DNA from: Alteromonadaceae bacterium | GTDB lineage: Bacteria > Pseudomonadota > Gammaproteobacteria > Pseudomonadales > Oleiphilaceae | NCBI GenBank assembly: GCA_013393545.1 | Contig: JABXHG010000401.1 | Location: 1-11,115 of the forward strand | Length of the DNA stretch: 11,115 nucleotides | Direction: 5' to 3' | In this document: positions 1 through 8,135 of the stretch, piece after piece | How the letters are laid out: every line of letters begins with the position of its first letter | Numbering within the stretch: the first letter of the stretch is position 1 | Notes under the pieces: model-generated | What the model was told of the DNA's origin: nothing | Seen by the model: the letters and a program-made list of their open reading frames with translations, nothing else | Database searches by the model: none | Made by a program: the position numbers and the translations under genes

Positions 1-251
1 TGTTCGGTTTCCAGAGCCTTGAGCATCAGGGTGGATTTGCCACCCCCGGAATTGGCGGCGATAGCCGTAGTCTGGCCATTGCAAGTGAACGCGGCGGCAT
101 GGCCGAGCAAATAATCCTGCTGCTGGTCAATGAAGGCGAGGCGATCTACCACATCGCCCGGTTTGATGAACTGAGCGCGGCTGAAAAAGCCATGGACTAT
201 TTCCGTAGTTCCTTTGAGGCGGAAAACAGCGAAGCGGTTATGCCTATGCAT
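1..251 (-). CDS. HprK-like P-loop kinase, N-terminal part (partial)
   Basis: Reading the minus strand from an ATG at 251 gives an open frame of 83 codons that leaves the window at position 1. It contains LLGHAAAF followed by AIAANSGGGKSTLMLKALE, a clear Walker A nucleotide-binding loop (GGGKST) preceded by a beta strand. The pairing of a 'GHAA' stretch about 15 to 20 residues before the P-loop is what I recall of HprK-related kinases (the HprK-related kinase B type of the GAK gene cluster), so I infer that family. The catalytic part lies outside the window. An in-frame TAG lies 15 codons upstream of the ATG, so the protein has only about 60 residues before the P-loop, fewer than I remember for the family. 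I see no good ribosome binding site. The gene may be 5'-truncated, or it may be another P-loop ATPase. It is transcribed away from the cas operon and looks functionally unrelated to it. Confidence 0.6.
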   Translation of the reverse strand, partial: MHRHNRFAVFRLKGTTEIVHGFFSRAQFIKPGDVVDRLAFIDQQQDYLLGHAAAFTCNGQTTAIAANSGGGKSTLMLKALETE

Positions 252-314
252 CCGTGGGATGAGCAGTCTAAATAACCATAGAAATACTGAGACCTAGGAA
301 CAGTCATTTATAAA

Positions 315-337
315 ACTGCCACAGGGAGTTTGGCAGT
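315..337 (-). terminator. Small hairpin upstream of cas1, possible weak minus-strand terminator
   Basis: ACTGCCA (315-321) pairs perfectly with TGGCAGT (331-337) around a 9-nt loop. On the minus strand the stem is followed by TTTTAT, a short T run; on the plus strand it is followed by AATGG, which is no terminator tail. It could stop antisense transcription leaving the cas region, or it may be an operator or a chance palindrome. The stem is short and the T run weak. Confidence 0.3.
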
Positions 338-386
338 AATGGTGTTAGGTTGTGATGTCGTGACTGGCATATTTACCAACATGTCG

Positions 387-416
387 TTAGTCTGGGCGCT
401 TGTAAATCGGTATAAA
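387..416 (+). promoter_or_regulatory. Tentative sigma70-type promoter of the cas operon
   Basis: TATAAA at 411-416 is a fair -10 box, 58 bases before the cas1 ATG. The best-placed -35, TTAGTC at 387-392 with an 18-bp spacer, is poor. A promoter is expected here because this is the only gap ahead of the cas operon, but the sequence match alone is weak. Confidence 0.3.
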
Positions 417-463
417 AGGCCTCGTTACCTTGAAGGCTGTTTTGATAAAAGGAGTTGGTTTTC

Positions 464-469
464 AAAGGG
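464..469 (+). promoter_or_regulatory. Ribosome binding site supporting the cas1 ATG at 475
   Basis: AAAGGG lies 5 nt before the ATG at 475, favouring this start over the upstream in-frame TTG at 430. A second purine run, AAAAGGAG (447-454), is too far from the ATG to serve it and is not followed by a family-like start. Confidence 0.45.
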
Positions 470-474
470 TGTTT

Positions 475-1452
475 ATGGATGACTTGTCGCCTTCAGATCT
501 AAAAGCCATTCTGCATTCAAAGCGTGCCAACCTGTACTACCTGGAATATTGCAGAGTCATGCAGAAGGATGGCCGCGTTCTTTATCTCACGGAAGCCGAT
601 AAAGAAAACCTCTATTACAACATCCCCATCGCGAATACTACGGTACTGTTGCTGGGCAATGGCACCTCTATAACCCAGGCCGCTGTGCGAATGCTGACCC
701 AGGCGGGTGTACTTATCGGGTTTTGTGGCGGCGGCGGCTCACCACTATACAGTGGAAGCGCAGTTGAGTGGTTTACTCCTCAAAGTGAATATCGCCCAAC
801 TGAGTATCTGCAGGGATGGGTGGGTTTTTGGTTTGATGATGTCCGGCGCTTTGACGCTGCCCGGAAACTCCAGCAGGCCCGCATTACCTACATGCTGGAG
901 GTGTGGGAAAAGGATCGAGATTTAAAGCTGGAAGGTTTTAATCCTCAAGATCAGATGATTCAAAAGGCTCTGGATACATTCCATACCCGAACAGATCAAG
1001 CAGAAAAGCCGGCCGATCTTCTCCTTACCGAAGCTCAGTTAACCAAAACTTTGTACAAGTACGCAGCAGAAGCAACAGGCCAAAGTGGGTTTACCCGCAA
1101 ACACCAGTCAATAGATAAAGCCAATGATTTTCTTAATCACGGTAACTATCTGGCTTACGGTTTAGCCGCTTGCTGCCTATGGGTTCTGGGCATTCCTCAT
1201 GGGTTTGCCGTCATGCATGGCAAAACTCGGCGCGGTGCTCTGGTCTTCGATATTGCAGATTTAATTAAAGATGCGCTTGTGTTGCCCTGGGCATTTGTCT
1301 GCGCAAAAGAAGGCGCAACGGAACAGGAGTTTCGGCAGCAGGTATTGCAGGCTTTTACTGACCACAAGGCTCTTGATTTCATGTTCGATACGGTGAAAAC
1401 CGTAGCCTTACAGGATCTTTCGCCGGATGAGGTGGAGAAGTTGGGCTTATGA
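475..1452 (+). CDS. cas1: Type I-F CRISPR-associated endonuclease Cas1
   Basis: This is the integrase that, with the Cas2 part of the next gene, cuts and joins new spacers into the array at the leader end. The 325-residue protein carries the I-F Cas1 signatures HSKRANLYYLEYCRV near the start, NIPIANTTVLLLGNGTSIT, GFCGGGGSPLYSG, TPQSEYRPTEYLQ, and MHGKTRRGALVFDIADLIKD. Likely metal ligands are H248, D259 and/or D262, with E186 as the probable glutamate. I chose the ATG at 475 (MDDLSPSDLK) because P. aeruginosa Cas1 starts with the same MDD and because AAAGGG at 464-469 is well spaced. The frame stays open upstream to a TTG at 430, which would add 15 residues with no family counterpart. The stop overlaps the cas2-cas3 start by 4 nt (ATGA), indicating coupled translation. 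Confidence 0.97.
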   Translation: MDDLSPSDLKAILHSKRANLYYLEYCRVMQKDGRVLYLTEADKENLYYNIPIANTTVLLLGNGTSITQAAVRMLTQAGVLIGFCGGGGSPLYSGSAVEWFTPQSEYRPTEYLQGWVGFWFDDVRRFDAARKLQQARITYMLEVWEKDRDLKLEGFNPQDQMIQKALDTFHTRTDQAEKPADLLLTEAQLTKTLYKYAAEATGQSGFTRKHQSIDKANDFLNHGNYLAYGLAACCLWVLGIPHGFAVMHGKTRRGALVFDIADLIKDALVLPWAFVCAKEGATEQEFRQQVLQAFTDHKALDFMFDTVKTVALQDLSPDEVEKLGL

Positions 1453-4400
1453 TGGTGGTTTTCGTTTCACAATGTGAAAAGAAAGCACTGCCACGCACAC
1501 GACGGGTTCTGGATGCCTTCGCCAACCGTATCGGAGATAGTACCTGGCAAACCCTGATTACTGAAGAAGGGCTGAGCACCGTTCAAACGATGCTGAGAAA
1601 AACAGCCAGTAAAAGCTCAGCAATCAGCTGCCACTGGATTCGTTCCAGGTCTCGAAGCCAGTTACTTTGGGTTGTTGGGAACAGAAAGAAGTTCAATGCA
1701 GAGGGTGTTGTGCCCGTAAACAGCACTGAACTGGACCTGCTTGCCAAAGATGATCACAACAATTGGAAATACCTGCCCCTCATTAAAGCCTTCACCGGAC
1801 TTGCGGCGTTACTGCATGACTGGGGTAAGGCAACGAAACTGTTCCAGGGCAAACTCAGCCCGCAATCGAAAAACAGATTCCAAGGGGACCCGCTTCGTCA
1901 TGAGTGGATTTCCAGCTTGCTATTGATGGCGCTGATCAGGTCTGGAAAAGCACCGGAGCAAGATCAAAGCTGGCTAGAGCCATTGTTAACTCAAACCATC
2001 AATGAACAGCAGTTACAACAGGCTCTACCAACCCTGGTAGAAAGCCGCCATCCGCTGGCGGATGTGCCAGATGCCGCGAGCCTTCTTCTATGGTTGGTGC
2101 TGTCCCACCATCGGTTGCCCAAGCCTGAGAATGAAAGTGCGTTCGGTGACAAAACCAATGACACGCCACAGCGACTGTTATGGAGAATTAACCAGCAATG
2201 GGGCTATGAAAACAGGTTTGATGAGCCGGAGTTTCAAAAGCGCTTGCCAGACTGCTTTATTTTTCCCGAAGGTATGCTGTCTGCGTCCTCAGACTGGTTA
2301 AAAGAACTTAGCTTCCGCGCCCGCCAACTGCAAGAACATATCCCCCTTTTTACGCAAGCCATCCAGGATGGCAGTTGGCGCACAATTGCCCATCACGCTC
2401 GTTTGTGCCTGATGCTCGGTGATCACTACTATTCCTCGCAGCCACAGGATGCAAAATGGCCGACTAGTGTTGGGTTGTTTGCCAATACCTATCCCGATGG
2501 TCCCCACAAAGGGGAAATGAAACAGCAGCTTGATGAGCACCTGGTTCGGGTATCCCAGGTGGCCGTGCGAGCCTGCAAGATGCTGCCGAATTTTGAGCGT
2601 GACACACCGGTGGCTGAAGGTATTGAAAATCTTAAACCTGCGAAAGTGCCATCACCCGAGATAAAAAAACAGTTTGGCTGGCAGGATAAAGCCGTTACTG
2701 CGATCAAAAACTACCGACAGGAAACTGACGATAAGGTGACCGGCTACTTCATCGTTAATATGGCCAGCACTGGGCGGGGCAAAACCCTGGCCAACGCCAA
2801 AATTATGCAGGCTCTGTCGGAGGATCAACAAAGCCTGCGTTTCATACTGGCATTGGGGTTACGAACACTCACCCTGCAGACCGGTGATGAGTATCGTGAT
2901 CGTATCGGTTTGAACGAGGAAGAGCTGGCCGTACTGATCGGTTCGCGGGCTGTACTTGAGCTGCATCAACAAACGAACACAGTTGTAGAGAAAGAAGACC
3001 AGCCACTGGAGTCTGAAGATTTTGGCTCAGAGTCTCGTGAAACATTGCTGGGTGAACAGGAGCAGGTGGTTGGTTTTGCGAATGATGAGCGCTGGCAAAA
3101 CCTATTACCAGAAGAAGAACTGACCACCGTGCTGACAGGCCAGAGAGAGCGAGCGTTGCTGTACGCCCCGGTTCTTGCATGCACTATCGATCACATTATG
3201 GCTGCCACAGAAACCACTCGTGGTGGGCGTTTTATACTGCCCAGCTTGCGTTTGCTGTCATCAGACCTGGTAATTGATGAAATCGACGATTTCACCGGCG
3301 AAGACCTGGTGGCAATCGGACGGCTTATCCACCTGGCTGGCATGTTAGGACGCAAGGTGATGATCTCCTCTGCCACCATCCCGCCTGATCTTGCGCTTGG
3401 GTATTTTACTTCCTATCAAAAAGGCTGGGCCCTGTATGCTGCAAGCCGATATCAGAACAGCCGGGTAGCCTGCGGCTGGACAGATGAATTTAAAACAAGC
3501 TTGGATACATTGAGCCAGGGAGAGGGCGCAGCTGCCAACTATCAGTCTGCCCATCAGGCCTTCATAGAGAAGCGAATTGCAAAACTGCGTACCGAGCCTG
3601 TCAAGCGTCGGGCTACTATCGTCCCTTTATCGAAGCCTGCTGAGGGCGAGTCGTTTGAAACAGGATTTTTCTCCGCAATCCAGCATGAAATTGTTTCCAA
3701 ACACTATGAGCACCGTGAGCAGGATACGAAAACCGGGCGCAATATTTCATTCGGTGTTGTGCGCTGCGCCAACATCTCACCCTGCGTTGATCTGACGGAA
3801 TACCTGCTGGATGCGGAATGGCCGGAGCAGGTTGAGGTGCGGGTGATGGCTTACCACAGCCAGCAGGTGTTGTTGTTGCGTCATGCCCAGGAGCAGCACC
3901 TTGACCAGGTGCTCAAGCGAAAAACACCGGCAAATGACCCGGCAGGGGCATTTCAAAACCCTATTGTTCGCCGTCACCTGGATACCGGTGAGAGTCAAGA
4001 TCTGATTTTTGTGCTGGTTGCGACTCCTGTCGAGGAGGTAGGGCGTGATCACGATTTCGACTGGGCAGTGGTTGAGCCTTCGTCATACCGGTCCATTATC
4101 CAATTGGCCGGGCGAGTGCGTCGCCACCGGGCTGCGGATTCGAGCAATAAAATACCTAATATGGGGCTGATGCAGTACAACCTTAAAGGTTACAAAGGGG
4201 AGCCCAAGGATGTCTTTAGCCGACCGGGTTATGAGCAGGGCAGTTGGCAGCTTAGACCATCGAAAAGCCTAACGGATATTGTTGATGCCAAGGCGTTGGA
4301 GCGCCGTGTTGATGCAGTGCCGCGCATTATGAAAAGTGGCGCAGCGCCCTCCAAGCAGTTGGCGGCTCTGGAGCATTTTGTTATTGGCCGCACCCTGGGT

Positions 4401-4847
4401 TGCCACTATTTGACTGATGATGCCGAAGGCTGTGACCCGGCTACGAGCCCTAAAAACCTCTGGGGCTACACGGATGACTATTGGTGGATGACCGCTTTGC
4501 CGCAGCAGTTTAATCGCTTTCGAAATAGTGCACCCGGCATCAGCCTTTATCGAGTAATTGATGAGACAGGAAGGGCGGCTTTCTGGATGTACGATCAGCA
4601 TAGAGGTTGGGTGCGGATAGAAAAGACATTAGGGATACAGCACCAACCTCTTAGCCCTGAGCGCACAGCACGGTTATGGCTGAAGCGCGATTATGAAGCG
4701 TTGGTGTCGGAGCAAAGTCAGCTTAGGAGAACGGATATAACAGAAACCTCTCAGCGGCTGGGGGAAATTACTTTGAGCTTTCACAACGAGACTAATCGCT
4801 ACCGATATAACGATCAGCTGGGACTTGTTAAAGCTAATGACGAATAA
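1449..4847 (+). CDS. cas3: Cas2-Cas3 fusion: adaptation subunit plus HD nuclease-helicase
   Basis: This 1132-residue protein is the type I-F fusion. Residues 1-80 are the Cas2 domain (MVVFVSQCEKKALPRTRRVLD and the CHWIRSRS region). An HD nuclease domain follows, with HDWGK at 123-127, H151 (RHEW) and HH at 220-221 as metal ligands. Next is an SF2 helicase: Walker A STGRGKT at 440-446, DEID at 610-613, SSAT at 640-643, and motif VI QLAGRVRR at 885-892. The C-terminal region (after about 930) is the usual Cas3 accessory domain. It pairs with Cas1 for spacer integration and is recruited by the Csy complex to unwind and shred targeted DNA. All motifs are intact, so the nuclease and helicase should be active. 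It is somewhat longer than the roughly 1076 residues I recall for P. aeruginosa. The ATG at 1449 or the adjacent one at 1452 could be the start. It overlaps cas1 by 4 nt. Confidence 0.97.
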   Translation: MMVVFVSQCEKKALPRTRRVLDAFANRIGDSTWQTLITEEGLSTVQTMLRKTASKSSAISCHWIRSRSRSQLLWVVGNRKKFNAEGVVPVNSTELDLLAKDDHNNWKYLPLIKAFTGLAALLHDWGKATKLFQGKLSPQSKNRFQGDPLRHEWISSLLLMALIRSGKAPEQDQSWLEPLLTQTINEQQLQQALPTLVESRHPLADVPDAASLLLWLVLSHHRLPKPENESAFGDKTNDTPQRLLWRINQQWGYENRFDEPEFQKRLPDCFIFPEGMLSASSDWLKELSFRARQLQEHIPLFTQAIQDGSWRTIAHHARLCLMLGDHYYSSQPQDAKWPTSVGLFANTYPDGPHKGEMKQQLDEHLVRVSQVAVRACKMLPNFERDTPVAEGIENLKPAKVPSPEIKKQFGWQDKAVTAIKNYRQETDDKVTGYFIVNMASTGRGKTLANAKIMQALSEDQQSLRFILALGLRTLTLQTGDEYRDRIGLNEEELAVLIGSRAVLELHQQTNTVVEKEDQPLESEDFGSESRETLLGEQEQVVGFANDERWQNLLPEEELTTVLTGQRERALLYAPVLACTIDHIMAATETTRGGRFILPSLRLLSSDLVIDEIDDFTGEDLVAIGRLIHLAGMLGRKVMISSATIPPDLALGYFTSYQKGWALYAASRYQNSRVACGWTDEFKTSLDTLSQGEGAAANYQSAHQAFIEKRIAKLRTEPVKRRATIVPLSKPAEGESFETGFFSAIQHEIVSKHYEHREQDTKTGRNISFGVVRCANISPCVDLTEYLLDAEWPEQVEVRVMAYHSQQVLLLRHAQEQHLDQVLKRKTPANDPAGAFQNPIVRRHLDTGESQDLIFVLVATPVEEVGRDHDFDWAVVEPSSYRSIIQLAGRVRRHRAADSSNKIPNMGLMQYNLKGYKGEPKDVFSRPGYEQGSWQLRPSKSLTDIVDAKALERRVDAVPRIMKSGAAPSKQLAALEHFVIGRTLGCHYLTDDAEGCDPATSPKNLWGYTDDYWWMTALPQQFNRFRNSAPGISLYRVIDETGRAAFWMYDQHRGWVRIEKTLGIQHQPLSPERTARLWLKRDYEALVSEQSQLRRTDITETSQRLGEITLSFHNETNRYRYNDQLGLVKANDE

Positions 4848-4856
4848 TGGGGAAAC

Positions 4857-4863
4857 AGGAGAG
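4857..4863 (+). promoter_or_regulatory. Ribosome binding site that decides the csy1 start
   Basis: AGGAGAG ends 4 nt before the ATG at 4868. The alternative ATG at 4847 overlaps the cas3 stop (TAATG) by one base and would add only MGKQERT, which looks like translated Shine-Dalgarno sequence. The 4868 start is therefore preferred. Confidence 0.7.
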
Positions 4864-4867
4864 AACC

Positions 4868-6136
4868 ATGTCGGATCCAGCCATTGAGCATTTCTTTGCT
4901 GAGCGCAAAGACGCGTGGCTAAAGAAAAAACTCAAGCCCTCCATGTCGGATCAGGAGGCGCTTGAGAAGGAACAGGAGTGCGAAGAGGTTTTCGCGTTAA
5001 AAAATTGGTTGCCGAATGCCGCCAAGCGCGCGGGACAAATTTCAATGGCAACCCATCCCTGCACATTTAGCCATCCAAGTGCCCGGAAAAACAAAAATGG
5101 CTACGCCAGTTCCATTATTGCGCAAGGAAGCGAGCGGTCTCCCGATGGATTCTTGCGCAGCGGTAACCTCCAGGTTGAGCCGGACGCGTTGGGCAATGCT
5201 GCGGCATTGGATGTGTATAAGTTCCTGACTTTAGTTCTGCAAGATGGCATGACACTGCTACAGCACATACAAAGTGACACCGACATTGCTCTAAACCTCT
5301 TGGAAAAGGCCGAAGGTGACACTGAGGCCGTAAAAGCGGGCCTTCTTGCCATGGTGGCAGTAAAAGATGAGGCGGTGACCAGTTCCAAGATTAAACAGGT
5401 TTATTTCCCGGTTGAGGGCGAGGGCTCTGAGTACCACTTGCTCTCTATCCTCAGCCATTCTGGTCACCTGTTCGAAATGCGGCAGAGGCTGGATCGGCTG
5501 CGATTTTCCGAGGAGGTTAAGGCTAAGAGGGATCTTAGAAAGCAGAATCAGTATTCAGAGACTGGATATCAGGAAATTTATAACCTCACGACCATAGGGT
5601 TTGGGGGCACCAAGCCGCAGAACATCAGCGTTCTGAATAGCCAAAATGCCGGCAAAGCTCATTTGTTGCTATCTATGCCACCAGAGTTGTCACCCAGAAC
5701 CACCCGCCTCCCTACGCGCAATTTCTTCGGCGATGTGTTCTACCCAAAACAACTCCAGGAAACCTTTCAGGCCCTCCACAGACTCCTGACCACAGATTAC
5801 AACAACCTGCACATTCGCGAGGGCCGGGATTACCGGATTCAGGAATACCTCGACCAACTGATTCTGAAGATGTGGCAAGTGCGCAAAGCGTTTGAGGAGC
5901 AGCCTCATGGCCGGTCAGAAAGCCTGCCTGGCTATCAGAAGGTTTGGTTATTTCCTGAGCGGGAAGCTGAACGATCAGAAAGCACGCAGTGGCTGAATGA
6001 TTTGGTAAACGAAGCCACGCGCCATTTTATCAACAGTTATCGAAAAGTGATGGGCAAAGCTGCTGTCCCGTTAGGAGATGACGAGCTGGAAGCCTTTGCC
6101 CGCATTATTGAACAGAGCAAGGAGGCACTGCTATGA
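4868..6136 (+). CDS. csy1: Csy1 (Cas8f), large subunit of the type I-F Csy complex
   Basis: Cas8f binds the 5' handle end of the crRNA together with Csy2 and recognises the PAM in target DNA. The 422-residue product (about 434 in P. aeruginosa) keeps the family blocks: ATHPCTFSHPSARKN (61-75), GNAAALDVYKFL (109-120), and GFGGTKPQNISVLNSQNAG (244-262). In the last block, K249 and N252 line up with the P. aeruginosa residues K247 and N250 reported to contact the PAM; N110 probably matches N111. A later GRDYRIQEYLDQLILKMW stretch also fits the family. The start at 4868 follows an AGGAGAG site; an ATG at 4847 is possible. The stop overlaps csy2 by 4 nt (ATGA), so the two partner subunits are translationally coupled. 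Confidence 0.96.
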   Translation: MSDPAIEHFFAERKDAWLKKKLKPSMSDQEALEKEQECEEVFALKNWLPNAAKRAGQISMATHPCTFSHPSARKNKNGYASSIIAQGSERSPDGFLRSGNLQVEPDALGNAAALDVYKFLTLVLQDGMTLLQHIQSDTDIALNLLEKAEGDTEAVKAGLLAMVAVKDEAVTSSKIKQVYFPVEGEGSEYHLLSILSHSGHLFEMRQRLDRLRFSEEVKAKRDLRKQNQYSETGYQEIYNLTTIGFGGTKPQNISVLNSQNAGKAHLLLSMPPELSPRTTRLPTRNFFGDVFYPKQLQETFQALHRLLTTDYNNLHIREGRDYRIQEYLDQLILKMWQVRKAFEEQPHGRSESLPGYQKVWLFPEREAERSESTQWLNDLVNEATRHFINSYRKVMGKAAVPLGDDELEAFARIIEQSKEALL

Positions 6137-7071
6137 GTACCCGTCGCATATTGGTGCTACCGCACCTGAAAGTGCACAACGCCAACGCACTTTCCAGCCC
6201 CTTCACCATTGGTTTCCCTGCTATGACGGCCTGGCTGGGCTTTGTTCATGCACTGGAGCGCAAATTAAAAACTAGAGGTTATTCGACGCTTGAATTATGT
6301 TCCACCGGTGTCATCAGTCACCAGTGTGACCTGCAAACCTATCGCGGGCCAGGGGATTTTGTTCACTCAATCATTGGTACGGCAAACCCGCTCGACAAAG
6401 ATGGCAAACGGTCTGCATTCATTGAAGAGGCCCGTTGTCACCTGGATGTAAGCCTGCTGATTGAGTGCCGTGCCAGTGAAGATGATCTTGAGCGAATCGA
6501 GGAGCCAGAGTTCACGGAATGGGTTGAGCACCTGTTAAATGCCATGAGGGTTGCCGGTGGGGACCTTCAGCGCGTTAACCCGCCAAGATTTGTGGTACTG
6601 GATGACAGCAACAACAAAGACGTTCGCAAGCTGCTGCTCAATCTAATGCCTGGTTTTGCGCTTATTGAGCGCCGTGAGCTAATGCAAAACGCGATGGAAC
6701 AAGGCGCCGATGCGTTGGATGCGTTACTCGAACACCTGACAGTGCATCACCACAGCGAACAAGATGGTGATGGGAACGTGAGCTGGCACAGCCAGCGAAA
6801 AACGGCAGAGGATGGGAGCAAACCCGGATGGATAGTGCCCATTGCTACTGGTTTCCAGGGTATCAGTCCACTCGGGCAAGCAAAAAACCAGCGAGATCCG
6901 GACACGCCCCACCGCTTTGCTGAAAGCGTAGTTACCTTGGGCGAATTCAGAATGCTGCACAGGATTGAAATGCTGGACGACATTCTTTGGCGATACCACA
7001 CCGATCTGCCAAACAAACTGTATCTGTGCCAACAGACTCAGTCAGAGACGAGCAACGATGGTTTTTTCTAA
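6133..7071 (+). CDS. csy2: Csy2 (Cas5f), subunit of the type I-F Csy complex
   Basis: Csy2 is the Cas5-type RAMP protein that forms a heterodimer with Csy1 and holds the 8-nt 5' handle of the crRNA. The 312-residue product (about 327 in P. aeruginosa) begins RRILVLPHLKVHNANALSSP and continues TIGFPAMTAWLGFVHAL (residues 25-41), the most conserved segment of the family. Further matches are NPLDKDG, EEARCHLDVSLL, a MPGFALIERREL block and KPGWIVPIATGFQGISPL. It is slightly shorter than the reference, mainly in the middle. Its ATG lies inside the csy1 stop (ATGA overlap). A 31-nt gap to csy3 follows, the largest inside the operon. Confidence 0.96.
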   Translation: MSTRRILVLPHLKVHNANALSSPFTIGFPAMTAWLGFVHALERKLKTRGYSTLELCSTGVISHQCDLQTYRGPGDFVHSIIGTANPLDKDGKRSAFIEEARCHLDVSLLIECRASEDDLERIEEPEFTEWVEHLLNAMRVAGGDLQRVNPPRFVVLDDSNNKDVRKLLLNLMPGFALIERRELMQNAMEQGADALDALLEHLTVHHHSEQDGDGNVSWHSQRKTAEDGSKPGWIVPIATGFQGISPLGQAKNQRDPDTPHRFAESVVTLGEFRMLHRIEMLDDILWRYHTDLPNKLYLCQQTQSETSNDGFF

Positions 7072-7089
7072 ATCTTGATGATGAAAGCA

Positions 7090-7096
7090 AGGGAGA
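7090..7096 (+). promoter_or_regulatory. Strong ribosome binding site of csy3
   Basis: AGGGAGA sits 6 nt before the csy3 ATG in the 31-nt csy2-csy3 gap. This is the only cas gene here with its own fully intergenic purine-rich site, consistent with extra translation of the multi-copy backbone subunit. Confidence 0.5.
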
Positions 7097-7102
7097 CACA
7101 AC

Positions 7103-8125
7103 ATGGCTAAAAATAACGATACTGCTTCGGTACTGGCTTTTGAGAAAAAGCTCGTACCATCAGACGGCTATTTTTACGGCACCCGTTGGGCTGAGAGATC
7201 TGAAGCAACGGTGCTGGAACTGCAGGAAAAATCAGTCCGGGGTACCATTTCTAATCGCCTGAAGACCGCAGTAAAAAACGACCCGGCCAAACTGAACGCA
7301 GAAGTTGAAAAGCCTAACCTGCAAACCGTTGACGCCTGTGCCCTGGGAATCGACCAGGATACTCTTAAACACCAGTTTACCCTCAAGGTGCTTGGTGGCG
7401 TTGAGCACCCTTCTGCCTGCAACAATACCCTGTTCAAACAAAGCTATCACCAGGCGGCACGGAACTATATTGAACAGGAAGGCTTCAGGGAACTAGGCCG
7501 CCGCTATGCCCAGAATATCGCCAACGCCCGTTTTTTGTGGCGTAACAGAGTGGGCGCTGAGCAGATAGAAGTGCAAGTGAAAGTACTCAACAAAGGCCAG
7601 GAGCAGGAGTGGGTGTTTGATGCGCTAAATCACAGCACCCGAAGTTTTGATCAGCAAGATGATCAGATTAACCAGTTGGGAGAAAAAGTTGCCACTGCAT
7701 TAGCTAGCGGTGACGGTGCTCTCATGCTGGAGATCACCACCTATTCACAGTTGGGCAAAGCTCAGGAAGTGTATCCCTCTGAAGAGTTGGTGCTGGATAA
7801 AGGCAAAAGTAAAAAGAGCAAGGTACTGTATCAGGTGCGAGGTCACGCAGCCATGCATTCGCAAAAGATTGGTAATGCTCTGCGGTCCATTGACACTTGG
7901 TATCCAGCTTATGATGACGAGCAGGAGAGTGCCGGCGCTATCGCCATTGAACCCTACGGTGCGGTTACTAACCTGGGCAAAGCTTATCGTACACCCAAAG
8001 ATAAACAGGACTTTTATACGCACTTTGACGCCTGGGCCCGCGGCGGTGAACTAAGCGCCAATGACCAGCATTATGTGATGGCTGTACTGGTGCGTGGTGG
8101 TGTGTTTGGCGAGAGTGACAAGTAG
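7103..8125 (+). CDS. csy3: Csy3 (Cas7f), backbone subunit of the type I-F Csy complex
   Basis: Csy3 polymerises along the spacer part of the crRNA (six copies in the known I-F complex) and forms the helical backbone. The 340-residue product is close in length to the roughly 342 of P. aeruginosa and is the best conserved protein here: TASVLAFEKKL near the start, EKSVRGTISNRLK (42-54), NLQTVDACAL, LGGVEHPSACN, ANARFLWRNRVGAE (140-153), HSQKIGNALRSIDTWYP starting at residue 252, and the C-terminal LVRGGVFGESDK. A strong ribosome binding site, AGGGAGA at 7090-7096, precedes the ATG. It has the best site of the operon, fitting the need for more Csy3 than the other subunits. Confidence 0.98.
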   Translation: MAKNNDTASVLAFEKKLVPSDGYFYGTRWAERSEATVLELQEKSVRGTISNRLKTAVKNDPAKLNAEVEKPNLQTVDACALGIDQDTLKHQFTLKVLGGVEHPSACNNTLFKQSYHQAARNYIEQEGFRELGRRYAQNIANARFLWRNRVGAEQIEVQVKVLNKGQEQEWVFDALNHSTRSFDQQDDQINQLGEKVATALASGDGALMLEITTYSQLGKAQEVYPSEELVLDKGKSKKSKVLYQVRGHAAMHSQKIGNALRSIDTWYPAYDDEQESAGAIAIEPYGAVTNLGKAYRTPKDKQDFYTHFDAWARGGELSANDQHYVMAVLVRGGVFGESDK

Positions 8126-8135
8126 GGAGTGAACC

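Noticed and set aside
3..275. Plus-strand open frame at the left edge ending at TAA 273-275
   Set aside because: It is the mirror of the minus-strand kinase-like gene, which has a clear Walker A motif; the plus-strand translation shows no recognisable domain.
351..366. CRP-like site upstream of cas1 (TGTGATGTCGTGACTG)
   Set aside because: The left half TGTGA is perfect but the right half GACTG does not match TCACA, so the palindrome is not supported.
430..474. Extended cas1 start at TTG 430
   Set aside because: It adds 15 residues with no counterpart in the family, while ATG 475 has a spaced ribosome binding site and matches the known MDD start.
1449..4847. Two separate genes cas2 and cas3, or a frameshifted cas3
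   Set aside because: The frame is continuous from the Cas2-like N-terminus through HD and helicase motifs, which is the normal type I-F fusion.
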